A stretch of 15,420 nucleotides of DNA from Desulfobacteraceae bacterium (GTDB lineage: Bacteria; Desulfobacterota; Desulfobacteria; Desulfobacterales; Desulfosalsimonadaceae). The translations under genes were made by a program, and so were the position numbers. The DNA lies in contig DAIEHU010000030.1 of NCBI GenBank assembly GCA_027353395.1, positions 1-15,420 of the forward strand, in the 5' to 3' direction. How positions within the stretch are numbered: the first letter of the stretch is position 1; each line of letters starts with the position of its first letter. Shown in pieces: positions 1 through 5,732 of the stretch. A model generated the notes under the pieces. It did not search any database, had not been told where the DNA came from, and saw nothing but the letters and a program-made list of their open reading frames with translations.

Positions 1-49
1 ACCACCCAATGGAGTTCGTCCCCATGTCCAGCCCAAGAATTTTTGGCAT
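1..49 (-). CDS. cas9: Cas9 endonuclease, N-terminal 16 codons (partial at window edge)
   Basis: Read leftward from the ATG at 49, the first residues are MPKILGLDMGTNSIGW, and the gene runs off the left edge. This matches the start of Cas9 proteins, whose RuvC-I motif has the form I-G-L-D-x-G-T-N-S-x-G-W-A with the catalytic Asp in the second half of the motif (Asp8 here). Hsp70, actin-like and sugar-kinase proteins also begin with GIDLGTT-like loops, but the N-S-I-G-W ending is characteristic of Cas9. A good ribosome binding site (GGGAG at 56-60, six bases from ATG) supports the start. Cas9 cuts DNA guided by a crRNA:tracrRNA pair, and the tracrRNA-like unit directly upstream on the other strand agrees. 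The subtype (II-A, II-B, II-C) cannot be decided from 16 residues, and whether the gene is intact is unknown. Confidence 0.82.
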   Translation of the reverse strand, partial: MPKILGLDMGTNSIGW

Positions 50-75
50 ATCAATCTCCCGTTAAAAAATTCGCA

Positions 76-103
76 TTGACAAAAGTTGAAAAACCGGTAA
101 GTC
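76..103 (+). promoter_or_regulatory. Candidate promoter for the tracrRNA-like unit
   Basis: A perfect -35 hexamer TTGACA lies at 76-81. After a 16-base spacer comes TAAGTC (98-103), a weak -10 match. An alternative -10 is in the TCTATTTT stretch at 102-109. Transcription would begin near 110, just before the anti-repeat-like sequence. The element lies within the 5' leader of the divergent cas9. Confidence 0.45.
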
Positions 104-110
104 TATTTTC

Positions 111-216
111 AGATTGTAACTGATTAATGCCTGTGCGACCATTCATAACAAGAATGTGTATTTCGCAGGCAAGCCTTTTAAGGCTGCCCGAAGCCTCCCG
201 TTAGGGGGGCTTTTTC
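111..216 (+). ncRNA. Candidate tracrRNA, divergent from cas9
   Basis: This roughly 105-base unit has the parts of a tracrRNA in the expected order. First comes an anti-repeat-like segment at 113-149. Its reverse complement begins GTTATGAATGG and ends GTTACAAT, resembling the GTT...ACAAT termini and 36-37 base length of many type II CRISPR repeats. Then comes a small hairpin (AGCCT 172-176 with AGGCT 181-185, loop TTTA) like a nexus stem, then a strong terminator at 192-215. No protein frame runs through it, and it sits directly upstream of a cas9 start. An internal fold is also possible: 129-138 with 163-170, and CATTC 140-144 with GAATG 152-156. No CRISPR array is in the window to confirm the anti-repeat, so the identity rests on position and architecture. 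Confidence 0.6.
192..216 (+). terminator. Rho-independent terminator of the tracrRNA-like unit
   Basis: AGCCTCCC (192-199) pairs with GGGGGGCT (204-211) through eight pairs including one G-T, with a GTTA loop. Five T residues follow at 211-215. It is the clearest intrinsic terminator in the window and reads rightward only. Confidence 0.8.
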
Positions 217-265
217 ATTTTAACAGCGATAGGCTTCTAAAACCATACATGCACCATTCTCCGCA

Positions 266-454
266 TTAAAAATTCCAGCGGTCCTCAGGCTGATCTACCA
301 AGCGTTCTGGCAATTCATAAAAATATGTCGGATCACTTGTTTTTTCTATTTCTATTAAAATATGAGTGATGTCTCCATTTAAGTCAAGGTAAACAGAGGT
401 AGGTATTTAAAACCCAAAGAAAAAATTTGACATATTCAACCGTCATTGCATATG
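266..454 (-). pseudogene. Remnant of a small unknown protein gene
   Basis: Leftward from about 406 to the TAA at 266-268 the frame reads protein-like sequence including VYLDLNGDITHILIEIE, then a Pro/Glu-rich tail ending EDRWNF. The same frame continues upstream across one TAA (407-409) to an ATG and MSNFFFGF, so a single stop interrupts what could have been a roughly 55-residue peptide. Another frame upstream begins MTVEYVKFF. No convincing ribosome binding site is present. I do not recognise the family. It could be the degraded tail of a longer gene disrupted at the border of the CRISPR locus, or a chance frame. The composition (many charged and aromatic residues, normal codon use) favours a real remnant. 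Confidence 0.35.
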
Positions 455-456
455 CA
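427..456 (+). promoter_or_regulatory. Candidate upstream promoter for the sppA operon
   Basis: TTGACA (427-432) is followed after 18 bases by TATGCA (451-456). It lies about 150 bases before the likely translation start and is less well placed than the candidate at 539-567. Confidence 0.3.
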
Positions 457-538
457 AAAAACTAACCGGACAACGCTGATTCTTAGCAACGTATCCGCAC
501 CGCATTCTGAAACGTCAATATCTCATCAATATTCGCTC

Positions 539-567
539 TTGTGCTTCCCCCGTCCCTATTGTATATT
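539..567 (+). promoter_or_regulatory. Candidate proximal promoter for the sppA operon
   Basis: TTGTGC (539-544), an exact 17-base spacer, then TATATT (562-567) in an AT-rich stretch. Transcription from about 574 would give a leader of roughly 38 bases before the GTG at 612. Confidence 0.42.
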
Positions 568-600
568 TTATTTTTAATGACATCATTATTGAATTATTTC

Positions 601-652
601 AGGAGGGTTTTGTGAAGTTAACGATACGGCGTCTGGCGTTTTTTTGCTGATG
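601..652 (+). other. Strong ribosome binding site and split lipoprotein signal at a T7 run
   Basis: AGGAGGG at 601-607 lies four bases before a GTG (612). From it the frame reads MKLTIRRLAFFC and then stops (TGA 648-650). The sppA frame opens only at 644 with LLMSGVLLVANGC. If the T run at 639-645 had eight instead of seven T residues, the two would join into one classic signal: charged n-region (KLTIRR), hydrophobic core, then a lipobox-like A-N-G-C. The one-base difference is either a sequencing error, a disabling mutation, or slippage/phase control at the homopolymer. Confidence 0.7.
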
Positions 653-1612
653 AGCGGTGTGCTGCTGGTAGCCAACGGGTGCATGTTTCCCACCGTCAAA
701 TTGTTCACGGACGCGTCCGACCCATTGAAGGAGTATACGATTGAAGGCGAAGCCAAGGGGAAAATATTGATGATCCCCGTCAATGGCATCATTTCGGATA
801 TTTCGAAAAAAGGCATGATCCGCAATGCCCCTGGCCTGGTTCAGGATATTGTCTCCCAACTGCGGCTGGCGGAAAAGGATCCGGAAATTCAGGCGGTGAT
901 ATTCAAAATCGATTCCCCCGGCGGGTCGGTGACAGCCAGCGATATTATCTATCACGAGATAGCATCTTTTAAGAAACGGACAGGCAAAAAGGTGACGGCG
1001 GTGATCATGAATGTGGCGGCATCCGGCGGGTATTACATGGCGCTTCCGGCGGATTTTATCATGGCCCACCCCACATCCGTCACCGGTTCCATTGGCGTGA
1101 TTTTTTTGAGGCCGAAAGTGTATGGGCTGATGGATAAGATCGGCGTTGACATCTCTGCGAATACGTCCGGCGTTAATAAGGACATGGGGTCGCCGTTCCG
1201 CAAGGCGACGGAAGCCGAGGATAAAATTTTTCAGGGGCTCACGGATTCTTTGGGGAAACGGTTTGTTGACCTGGTCATTGAGCACCGGCATATCACCCCA
1301 GAGGCTGTCAAGGATATCTCCACCGCCCGGATATATCTTGCCCAGGAAGCGTTGCGCCTCGGATTGATCGATGCAATCGGCTATATGGGGGATGCCATCG
1401 CCCGCACGGAAAAAATAGCCGGGCTGGATGAAAACAGCCGGGTTATCGTGTACCGCCGGGAGGAATACGCCAACGACAATCTGTATAATTCCCAAACCCG
1501 GTATGGCGGCGGTGCGCAATCCCCGCTGATTGATCTGGGCCTGCCGGATGCCGCTCTTTTAAATCTTTCGGGATTTTATTATCTCTGGCCGGCCGGCATT
1601 AATGATAACTGA
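644..1612 (+). CDS. sppA: SppA-like signal peptide peptidase, S49 family, predicted lipoprotein
   Basis: A serine/lysine protease of family S49, which degrades cleaved signal peptides at the inner membrane. Numbered from the TTG at 644, the nucleophile Ser127 sits in NVAASGGYYMA and the general base Lys179 in SGVNKDMGSPFR, both in the expected family positions. The IDSPGGSV segment (89-96) is the typical oxyanion-side loop. At roughly 320 residues it is the short SppA type, not the 67-kDa tandem form. The true start is probably GTG 612 with the strong AGGAGGG site, but a T7 run puts that start one base out of frame, so as written only the core of the signal plus the cysteine (C13) is in frame. 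TTG 644 and ATG 650 are the in-frame alternatives and have no ribosome binding site of their own. It leads an operon with the two paralogues downstream (gap 16 bases). Confidence 0.88.
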   Translation: MLMSGVLLVANGCMFPTVKLFTDASDPLKEYTIEGEAKGKILMIPVNGIISDISKKGMIRNAPGLVQDIVSQLRLAEKDPEIQAVIFKIDSPGGSVTASDIIYHEIASFKKRTGKKVTAVIMNVAASGGYYMALPADFIMAHPTSVTGSIGVIFLRPKVYGLMDKIGVDISANTSGVNKDMGSPFRKATEAEDKIFQGLTDSLGKRFVDLVIEHRHITPEAVKDISTARIYLAQEALRLGLIDAIGYMGDAIARTEKIAGLDENSRVIVYRREEYANDNLYNSQTRYGGGAQSPLIDLGLPDAALLNLSGFYYLWPAGINDN

Positions 1613-1628
1613 TGCGGGCGGAATGGCG

Positions 1629-2411
1629 ATGAATCAGCCGATAACAGATAAAGTGACCATCCTGAAGAACGCCCTGAAGGATGCGGGACTTGCGATTTCA
1701 GAGCGCACCGGCGGTTTCCGGGTAAGGCTGGATTCCGGCGATGAAGTGGATATTTATGCCTTAAGCAGCAGTCCGGAGCATGTCCGGGCAAGAATCAAAA
1801 TCAGGGAAAATGCCGCCCTGAAGCGGCAGGAATTGGTTGAATCCGCGCAATACGTCCTTTCCCGGCATTTAGACGGCTTGGCCCGTATTTCGCCATTCAG
1901 CGTATCCCGGGAAACCGGTGAGGTGTGTATTTATAACGCGGTTGTGGAGATGCCCGCTCCGGATGATGCGGATGAACCGATAGAAATCGGAGCGGACGCC
2001 ATTAAGGTGATCCCGGAAGAATCGGCGGATGTTCCGGCGCATAGGGAAGACCCGGACGCGTTTCAACTGGATTTTGACATTGAGGAAGACGGCAATCGTC
2101 TGAAAACCGTCAGCTCTTTGGTTGAAAAAGCCTTGTCGCAACTGGAATCCGTGGATGCGAAAATGTTGCGCCAAAATCTTGATATGATGGGCCTGAAACG
2201 GTCCGGCACCGTCCGGCTGGCCTTGACCCGGATTTTTCGAAGCGCGCTGGACATGGAAGAACTGGAATCCGCTATTCAAAATGAGGCATTGAAAATTGTC
2301 ACCCCTGAAGACCGGATGGCGCTTCAAATGGTGAAGTCATTGAGCGACCATGGTTTTCTGGATGCGGTTGTGGACCTGTTGTGGCAGGCAGTGTTTAATG
2401 ATCAATATTGA
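1629..2411 (+). CDS. Unknown protein, first of two tandem paralogues
   Basis: 260 residues, family not recognised. ATG 1629 is chosen because the product then begins MNQPITDKVTIL, parallel to MNQTTDDRISIL in the next gene, with GGCGGA (1617-1622) six bases upstream. ATG 1602 and 1623 are possible in-frame alternatives, the first overlapping sppA. Residues 1-110 show a helix, three predicted strands (FRVRLDSG, EVDIYALSS, VRARIKI), a long helix and a further strand pair, which resembles the CesT/YbjN-type chaperone fold; this is inference only. An acidic, Pro-rich linker (about 110-160) leads to a helical C-terminal domain (163-257) that carries DAKMLRQNLDMMGLKRSGTV and is shared with the neighbour. 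No signal peptide or membrane segment, so probably cytosolic. It is probably co-transcribed with sppA. Confidence 0.75.
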   Translation: MNQPITDKVTILKNALKDAGLAISERTGGFRVRLDSGDEVDIYALSSSPEHVRARIKIRENAALKRQELVESAQYVLSRHLDGLARISPFSVSRETGEVCIYNAVVEMPAPDDADEPIEIGADAIKVIPEESADVPAHREDPDAFQLDFDIEEDGNRLKTVSSLVEKALSQLESVDAKMLRQNLDMMGLKRSGTVRLALTRIFRSALDMEELESAIQNEALKIVTPEDRMALQMVKSLSDHGFLDAVVDLLWQAVFNDQY

Positions 2412-2474
2412 CGACCTTGTAAAAAGTCAAAATTAAAGACTTGCAACACGCTCGTCCCGTTCGGGGAGTTTATC
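2412..2474 (+). promoter_or_regulatory. Intergenic leader with small inverted repeat
   Basis: The 63-base gap between the paralogues contains AAGTC (2424-2428) and GACTT (2437-2441), flanked by TTGTAA/TTGCAA-type sequence, so a small hairpin can form. A near copy of the CTTGTAAAAAG core (2416-2426) recurs at 12137-12147. There is no T tract to suggest termination. GGGGAG at 2463-2468 is the ribosome binding site for the next gene. Confidence 0.3.
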
Positions 2475-3230
2475 ATGAACCAGACAACGGATGACAGGAT
2501 TTCCATCCTTCGGGAAAGTTTTGGCGCCGGGCCGGCGTCGGTGGTTGATCTTTCCGGCGCGTTTCAGGTGGATTTCGATCCGGGGGGCCGCGTGTATGTC
2601 TATGTCGAAACCCATGATGGCGCCATCACCGCCCGGTATGAGACAAAAGAAGCGGATTCTGAAAAACGGCGGCGTGAGATCGAAATCATGCAGGGCTTAT
2701 TGCAGAATCATATCCTTGTGGCGCAAATATCTGATTTCCGTCAGACGCAATTGCTTAATGGCCGTTTTATATACATGACCGGTGTGACGATAGATCCGGA
2801 GGTTTGTTATCACCAGACGATCGTGATCGGAGACCCCATTATGGCTCCGCCTGTTTCGGCGGAGACTGTCGCCAAAACAGCGCCGGTTGGGATTGATTTA
2901 TCCCTCAATGCGGCCGGTGAAAATTTATCCAGTGCATCTCCCATTACAAAAGCGATCAAGGAGATGGAAGGCATTGACGCCAAAATATTGCGTCAGGGAC
3001 TTGACATGATGAATTTGAAGCGGTCCAACGCGGTTCGGGTCGCATTGACCCGGATTTTCCGGAGCGTTGGCGATGTGGAGGAACTGACCCAGGCCATTTC
3101 GAATGAAGCTGGGAAAATTGTTTCGCTGGAGGATCAGGAGAACCTTCGGATGATCCGGATGATTCATGCGGATAGTTTTTTAAAACCGGCCATAGACCTG
3201 CTATATGATGCTGTGTTTAATAAAAAATAA
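2475..3230 (+). CDS. Unknown protein, second of two tandem paralogues
   Basis: 251 residues, paralogous to the preceding gene. The start ATG 2475 has GGGGAG six bases upstream. The N-terminal half aligns loosely: helix, then GAFQVDFDPGG, RVYVYVET, AITARYETK as strands, a helix, and GRFIYMTGVTI. The C-terminal domain (157-249) is much closer, with IDAKILRQGLDMM, LKRSNAVRVALTRIFRS, ISNEAGKIVSLED and ending LLYDAVFN. The invariant parts (L-R-Q-x-L-D-M-M-x-L-K-R-S; A-L-T-R-I-F-R-S) suggest a binding surface on this domain. No catalytic motif, signal peptide or membrane segment is visible. Its stop lies 38 bases from the end of the converging Hsp70 module. I cannot assign a function; a chaperone-like or adaptor role is a guess from the predicted fold and setting. 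Confidence 0.78.
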   Translation: MNQTTDDRISILRESFGAGPASVVDLSGAFQVDFDPGGRVYVYVETHDGAITARYETKEADSEKRRREIEIMQGLLQNHILVAQISDFRQTQLLNGRFIYMTGVTIDPEVCYHQTIVIGDPIMAPPVSAETVAKTAPVGIDLSLNAAGENLSSASPITKAIKEMEGIDAKILRQGLDMMNLKRSNAVRVALTRIFRSVGDVEELTQAISNEAGKIVSLEDQENLRMIRMIHADSFLKPAIDLLYDAVFNKK

Positions 3231-3233
3231 TAC

Positions 3234-3260
3234 CGGTTGAAGGAATTGGGCACCGTTTTT
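3234..3260. terminator. Weak terminator-like hairpin between converging genes
   Basis: CGGT (3234-3237) can pair with ACCG (3252-3255), followed rightward by T5 (3256-3260). Leftward, the same arms are followed by GTATTATTTTTTATT. The stem is only four pairs, so support is thin. Confidence 0.25.
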
Positions 3261-3268
3261 CTGCTGCG

Positions 3269-5611
3269 CTAGGGCTTTCGGACCGCCCGGACGGCCCCGC
3301 ATTCCAGTGAGTCTTTCCGGATAATCTCCCAGTGAATGGAGTCTTCCGTGGATACGGTGTCTACCATGACATGCCATCCGTCAGCATAACCGGTGTAATT
3401 TTCAGACGTCCAGTAGGTTTTTGCGCCGGTTGACGGGAAGGCGCTGGCGTAAATCCCGGTCAGCTCGGCTGGGGTGGGAAGCCGCCAGTCGGTGAAGCCG
3501 CCGGTTTTTAAATTTTTGATGTATTTTTTACCCTCATCATACGTCAGGCATTTGGTGGCGGTCTGAGTGACGGTTGAATCCATGATTCCCCACATCAATC
3601 CGGTTTTCGTGTCGACAACCACTCCGCCGGCCCGTTCAATAAAACGTCCGCCGGTTTTGGCCAGTTGCGCTCTTATGTCCTGTTCGGCCTTTTCAGTGGA
3701 CTGGGCGGCGAGTAATCCATCCAACCGTTCTATTTCTTTCTGGATTTTATTTTTTACGGATGTGTCCGGATAGGCTTCCAGATAGTCTTTGAAAATTTCC
3801 AATGCGCCAGCGTAGTCCGTTCCCAGAGCGTTTGCTTTTTGAACCAGGCCGGCGAATATCTTTTCACTCCGGATCTTCTCCTCATATACCGGCACCAGTT
3901 GTTTTAAGCGGTCAGAGTTGCTGTTATCGTATGTGTCGATGTATTTCCGGCATAAATTCAAGCCATCCTCCCATTTTTCCGACTGGTCATACACTGCGAG
4001 CTGCTTGTTGACGTATATAAAATATTCGCCGCTGATTTCATTGACCAGCGCCTTTACCTTGTCGATGTTTTTCCCTTCGGGATGATCCGCCAGATATCGC
4101 TGGAATGTATCCATTTTCTGATCGGGGCTCCCGGTCAGGGAAACAGCCGTAACCTGCTCAAAATCCTTTTGCTCGCTCAGCCCGAGGACTTTCTGAATCA
4201 TGCCGTTGATGGTCTTCTTGCTGTCAGCGTCGGTGGCTGATTGCAGTTTTTGTTTATACAGGTCAAGCGCTTTCTGGTAATCGCCCGCCTGCACTAGGGC
4301 GTCCGTCTCTTTCAGGAAACGATTGAAGCGTTCGGCATCCGTGGCGCTCTTAATTTCACTGATCCGCTTGGCGGCATCCGCCGCCATCCCTTCTGCCATA
4401 TGGGATTTAACATATTTTTCGAGAATCTGGATTTTCTTTTCAGCCTCTGTCTGGGCCTCGACGGACTGGATTACCCGATCATATTCGGCAGCCAGGGAAT
4501 GCTTTTTATGAATGGATGAAAAGATAACGGCGGCGATGACGAGAAGGCCAATCGCAAGGGTTGCTGAGGCGGCAAAGACAAGACGCATCCGTTTTTTTTC
4601 AGGCTTGCTTTCGATGCGGTATTTTTTCTTCTGGCAATAGTCCCTGAGGTAGTCGGCGGCCTCCTGCCGGTCCATTCCGAACTTCATGGCTTTGCGAATA
4701 AGAATATCCACATACTCATGCCGGATTGTACTATTGGCGGCGGCGACATTAATATCCGAATCCAGGGCCGCGAGTTTGGCCATGGCAAGACTCGCATCGT
4801 AGGCGATTCGGGTATCGTTTGTTTTAAATATGGTCAGGCAATGTCCCGCCAGGATATTGCCCGCTGTCACCATGGCATCTTTTTTGCCGGAGGCGGCCAG
4901 CTCTTTCTTTTTTTGAGCCGCTTTTTCCTGGAGGATTTCAAGATCAGAATTTTCCGCTGCTCTGAGAAAGTCATACAGGGATAATTTGCCGATTACTTTC
5001 AGGTTGTCATTGATGGCCTTTTCAATGGACTTGTCCAGGGGCCGGAGTTTGAGGTCACCCGCCTCTTTTTCGTCTTTGATGATGGGGCAGCGAATCCGTT
5101 TCCGGATTTCTTCCGGCTCCATGCTGTTTTGACGGGCTATTTTAGATACTTCCGCCTCGGTGAGATAGCCTTTCCCCATGCGTAGATTGATTTGCTGATC
5201 CACCCGGATATATTGGTCGCTTTTTTTCGCGGTAATTCGCTCCTGGATATCGCTTGCTTCAAGCCCATGGATTTCGGCGAGTCTGGCAATATCTTCATGG
5301 GCGATATAGCCTTTGCCCATCAGAATATCAATATGGCTGTCGATTTCTGAAATTTTGGATTCTTTCCCTTTTTGAAGCGCCGCCGCCGCTGCATCGGCCT
5401 CCTGTTTCCGTAAGGCCTCATCCCGCATGACCTTTTCCATGTCCGGGATCATATTGATGAATTTTTGGGCCTGGAGGCCCTTGGTGGGATGGTTGCGCAG
5501 GCGGCTCCATTCCGCTTTTTTTTGCAGAATGGCGGCCTCAATCGCATTCGGATCGTTTTCCGGCGGATCAATCGTCAGATCAAGAAGGATATAATAATTT
5601 TCTCGTTGCAT
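3269..5611 (-). CDS. Membrane-anchored J-like co-chaperone with DUF1566 C-terminal domain
   Basis: 780 residues. Residues 5-72 have the layout of a J-domain (YYILLDL start, helix AIEAAILQKKAEWSRLR, loop NHPTKG, helix QAQKFINMIPDMEKVM), but the HPD signature is HPT. Two roughly 45-residue repeats follow (about 90-126 and 136-172; shared core M-G-K-G-Y with a helix-turn-helix-like tail). A helical region leads to one transmembrane segment (about 344-367) after a Lys/Arg cluster, placing the N-terminus in the cytosol. Beyond it, 370-650 is helical and TPR-like. Residues 660-780 are a DUF1566 (Lcl C-terminal) domain (TGLMW, GGFTDWRLPTPAEL, YWTSE, AVRAVR). The order fits a sensor that recruits the Hsp70 encoded upstream to the membrane while the DUF1566 domain faces the periplasm. 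The ligand is unknown. ATG 5611 is the first start in frame. Confidence 0.82.
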   Translation of the reverse strand: MQRENYYILLDLTIDPPENDPNAIEAAILQKKAEWSRLRNHPTKGLQAQKFINMIPDMEKVMRDEALRKQEADAAAAALQKGKESKISEIDSHIDILMGKGYIAHEDIARLAEIHGLEASDIQERITAKKSDQYIRVDQQINLRMGKGYLTEAEVSKIARQNSMEPEEIRKRIRCPIIKDEKEAGDLKLRPLDKSIEKAINDNLKVIGKLSLYDFLRAAENSDLEILQEKAAQKKKELAASGKKDAMVTAGNILAGHCLTIFKTNDTRIAYDASLAMAKLAALDSDINVAAANSTIRHEYVDILIRKAMKFGMDRQEAADYLRDYCQKKKYRIESKPEKKRMRLVFAASATLAIGLLVIAAVIFSSIHKKHSLAAEYDRVIQSVEAQTEAEKKIQILEKYVKSHMAEGMAADAAKRISEIKSATDAERFNRFLKETDALVQAGDYQKALDLYKQKLQSATDADSKKTINGMIQKVLGLSEQKDFEQVTAVSLTGSPDQKMDTFQRYLADHPEGKNIDKVKALVNEISGEYFIYVNKQLAVYDQSEKWEDGLNLCRKYIDTYDNSNSDRLKQLVPVYEEKIRSEKIFAGLVQKANALGTDYAGALEIFKDYLEAYPDTSVKNKIQKEIERLDGLLAAQSTEKAEQDIRAQLAKTGGRFIERAGGVVVDTKTGLMWGIMDSTVTQTATKCLTYDEGKKYIKNLKTGGFTDWRLPTPAELTGIYASAFPSTGAKTYWTSENYTGYADGWHVMVDTVSTEDSIHWEIIRKDSLECGAVRAVRKP

Positions 5612-5641
5612 GGGTGCTTGCTCAACTGAATTTGGATTTTT

Positions 5642-5723
5642 GAATTTGGATCTGGTGATTCTGGATTAAACCGGATGCTGAGCGAAACGCATCCATAAAT
5701 CCGGAATCATCAAATCCAAATTC
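5642..5723. repeat. Long imperfect inverted repeat (hairpin) between hsp70 and the J-like gene
   Basis: Arm 5642-5678 (GAATTTGGATCTGGTGATTC then TGGATTAAACCGGATGC) and arm 5689-5723 (GCATCC...AAATTC) are nearly reverse-complementary over about 35 bases, with a 10-base loop. A further direct copy of GAATTTGGAT stands at 5628-5637. No T tract follows on either strand, so it is not a simple terminator. In the leftward transcript it lies between the hsp70 stop and the next start. It may act as an RNA processing or stability hairpin that sets unequal expression, or be a copy of a short dispersed palindromic repeat family. Confidence 0.75.
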
Positions 5724-5732
5724 CAGGGATGA

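Larger units (their letters stand above)
217..600. other. Gene-poor gap between the CRISPR locus edge and the sppA operon
   Basis: About 385 AT-rich bases. I see no intact gene. The gap holds a leftward broken reading frame (266-406, listed separately) and two candidate rightward promoters ahead of the sppA-like gene. No CRISPR repeats, tRNA or insertion-sequence ends were seen. Confidence 0.6.

Noticed and set aside
1..49. Left-edge frame as an actin-like ATPase or Hsp70 start
   Set aside because: The loop GLDMGTNSIGW has the Cas9-specific N-S-I-G-W ending, and a tracrRNA-like unit adjoins it.
217..600. Search for CRISPR repeats next to the tracrRNA-like unit
   Set aside because: No 36-base direct repeats or second anti-repeat copy are present, so any array must lie beyond the left edge.
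599..1519. Long leftward open frame opposite the SppA-like gene
   Set aside because: It is antisense to a clear S49 peptidase with catalytic residues, and its product is rich in His, Arg and Pro with no recognisable domain.
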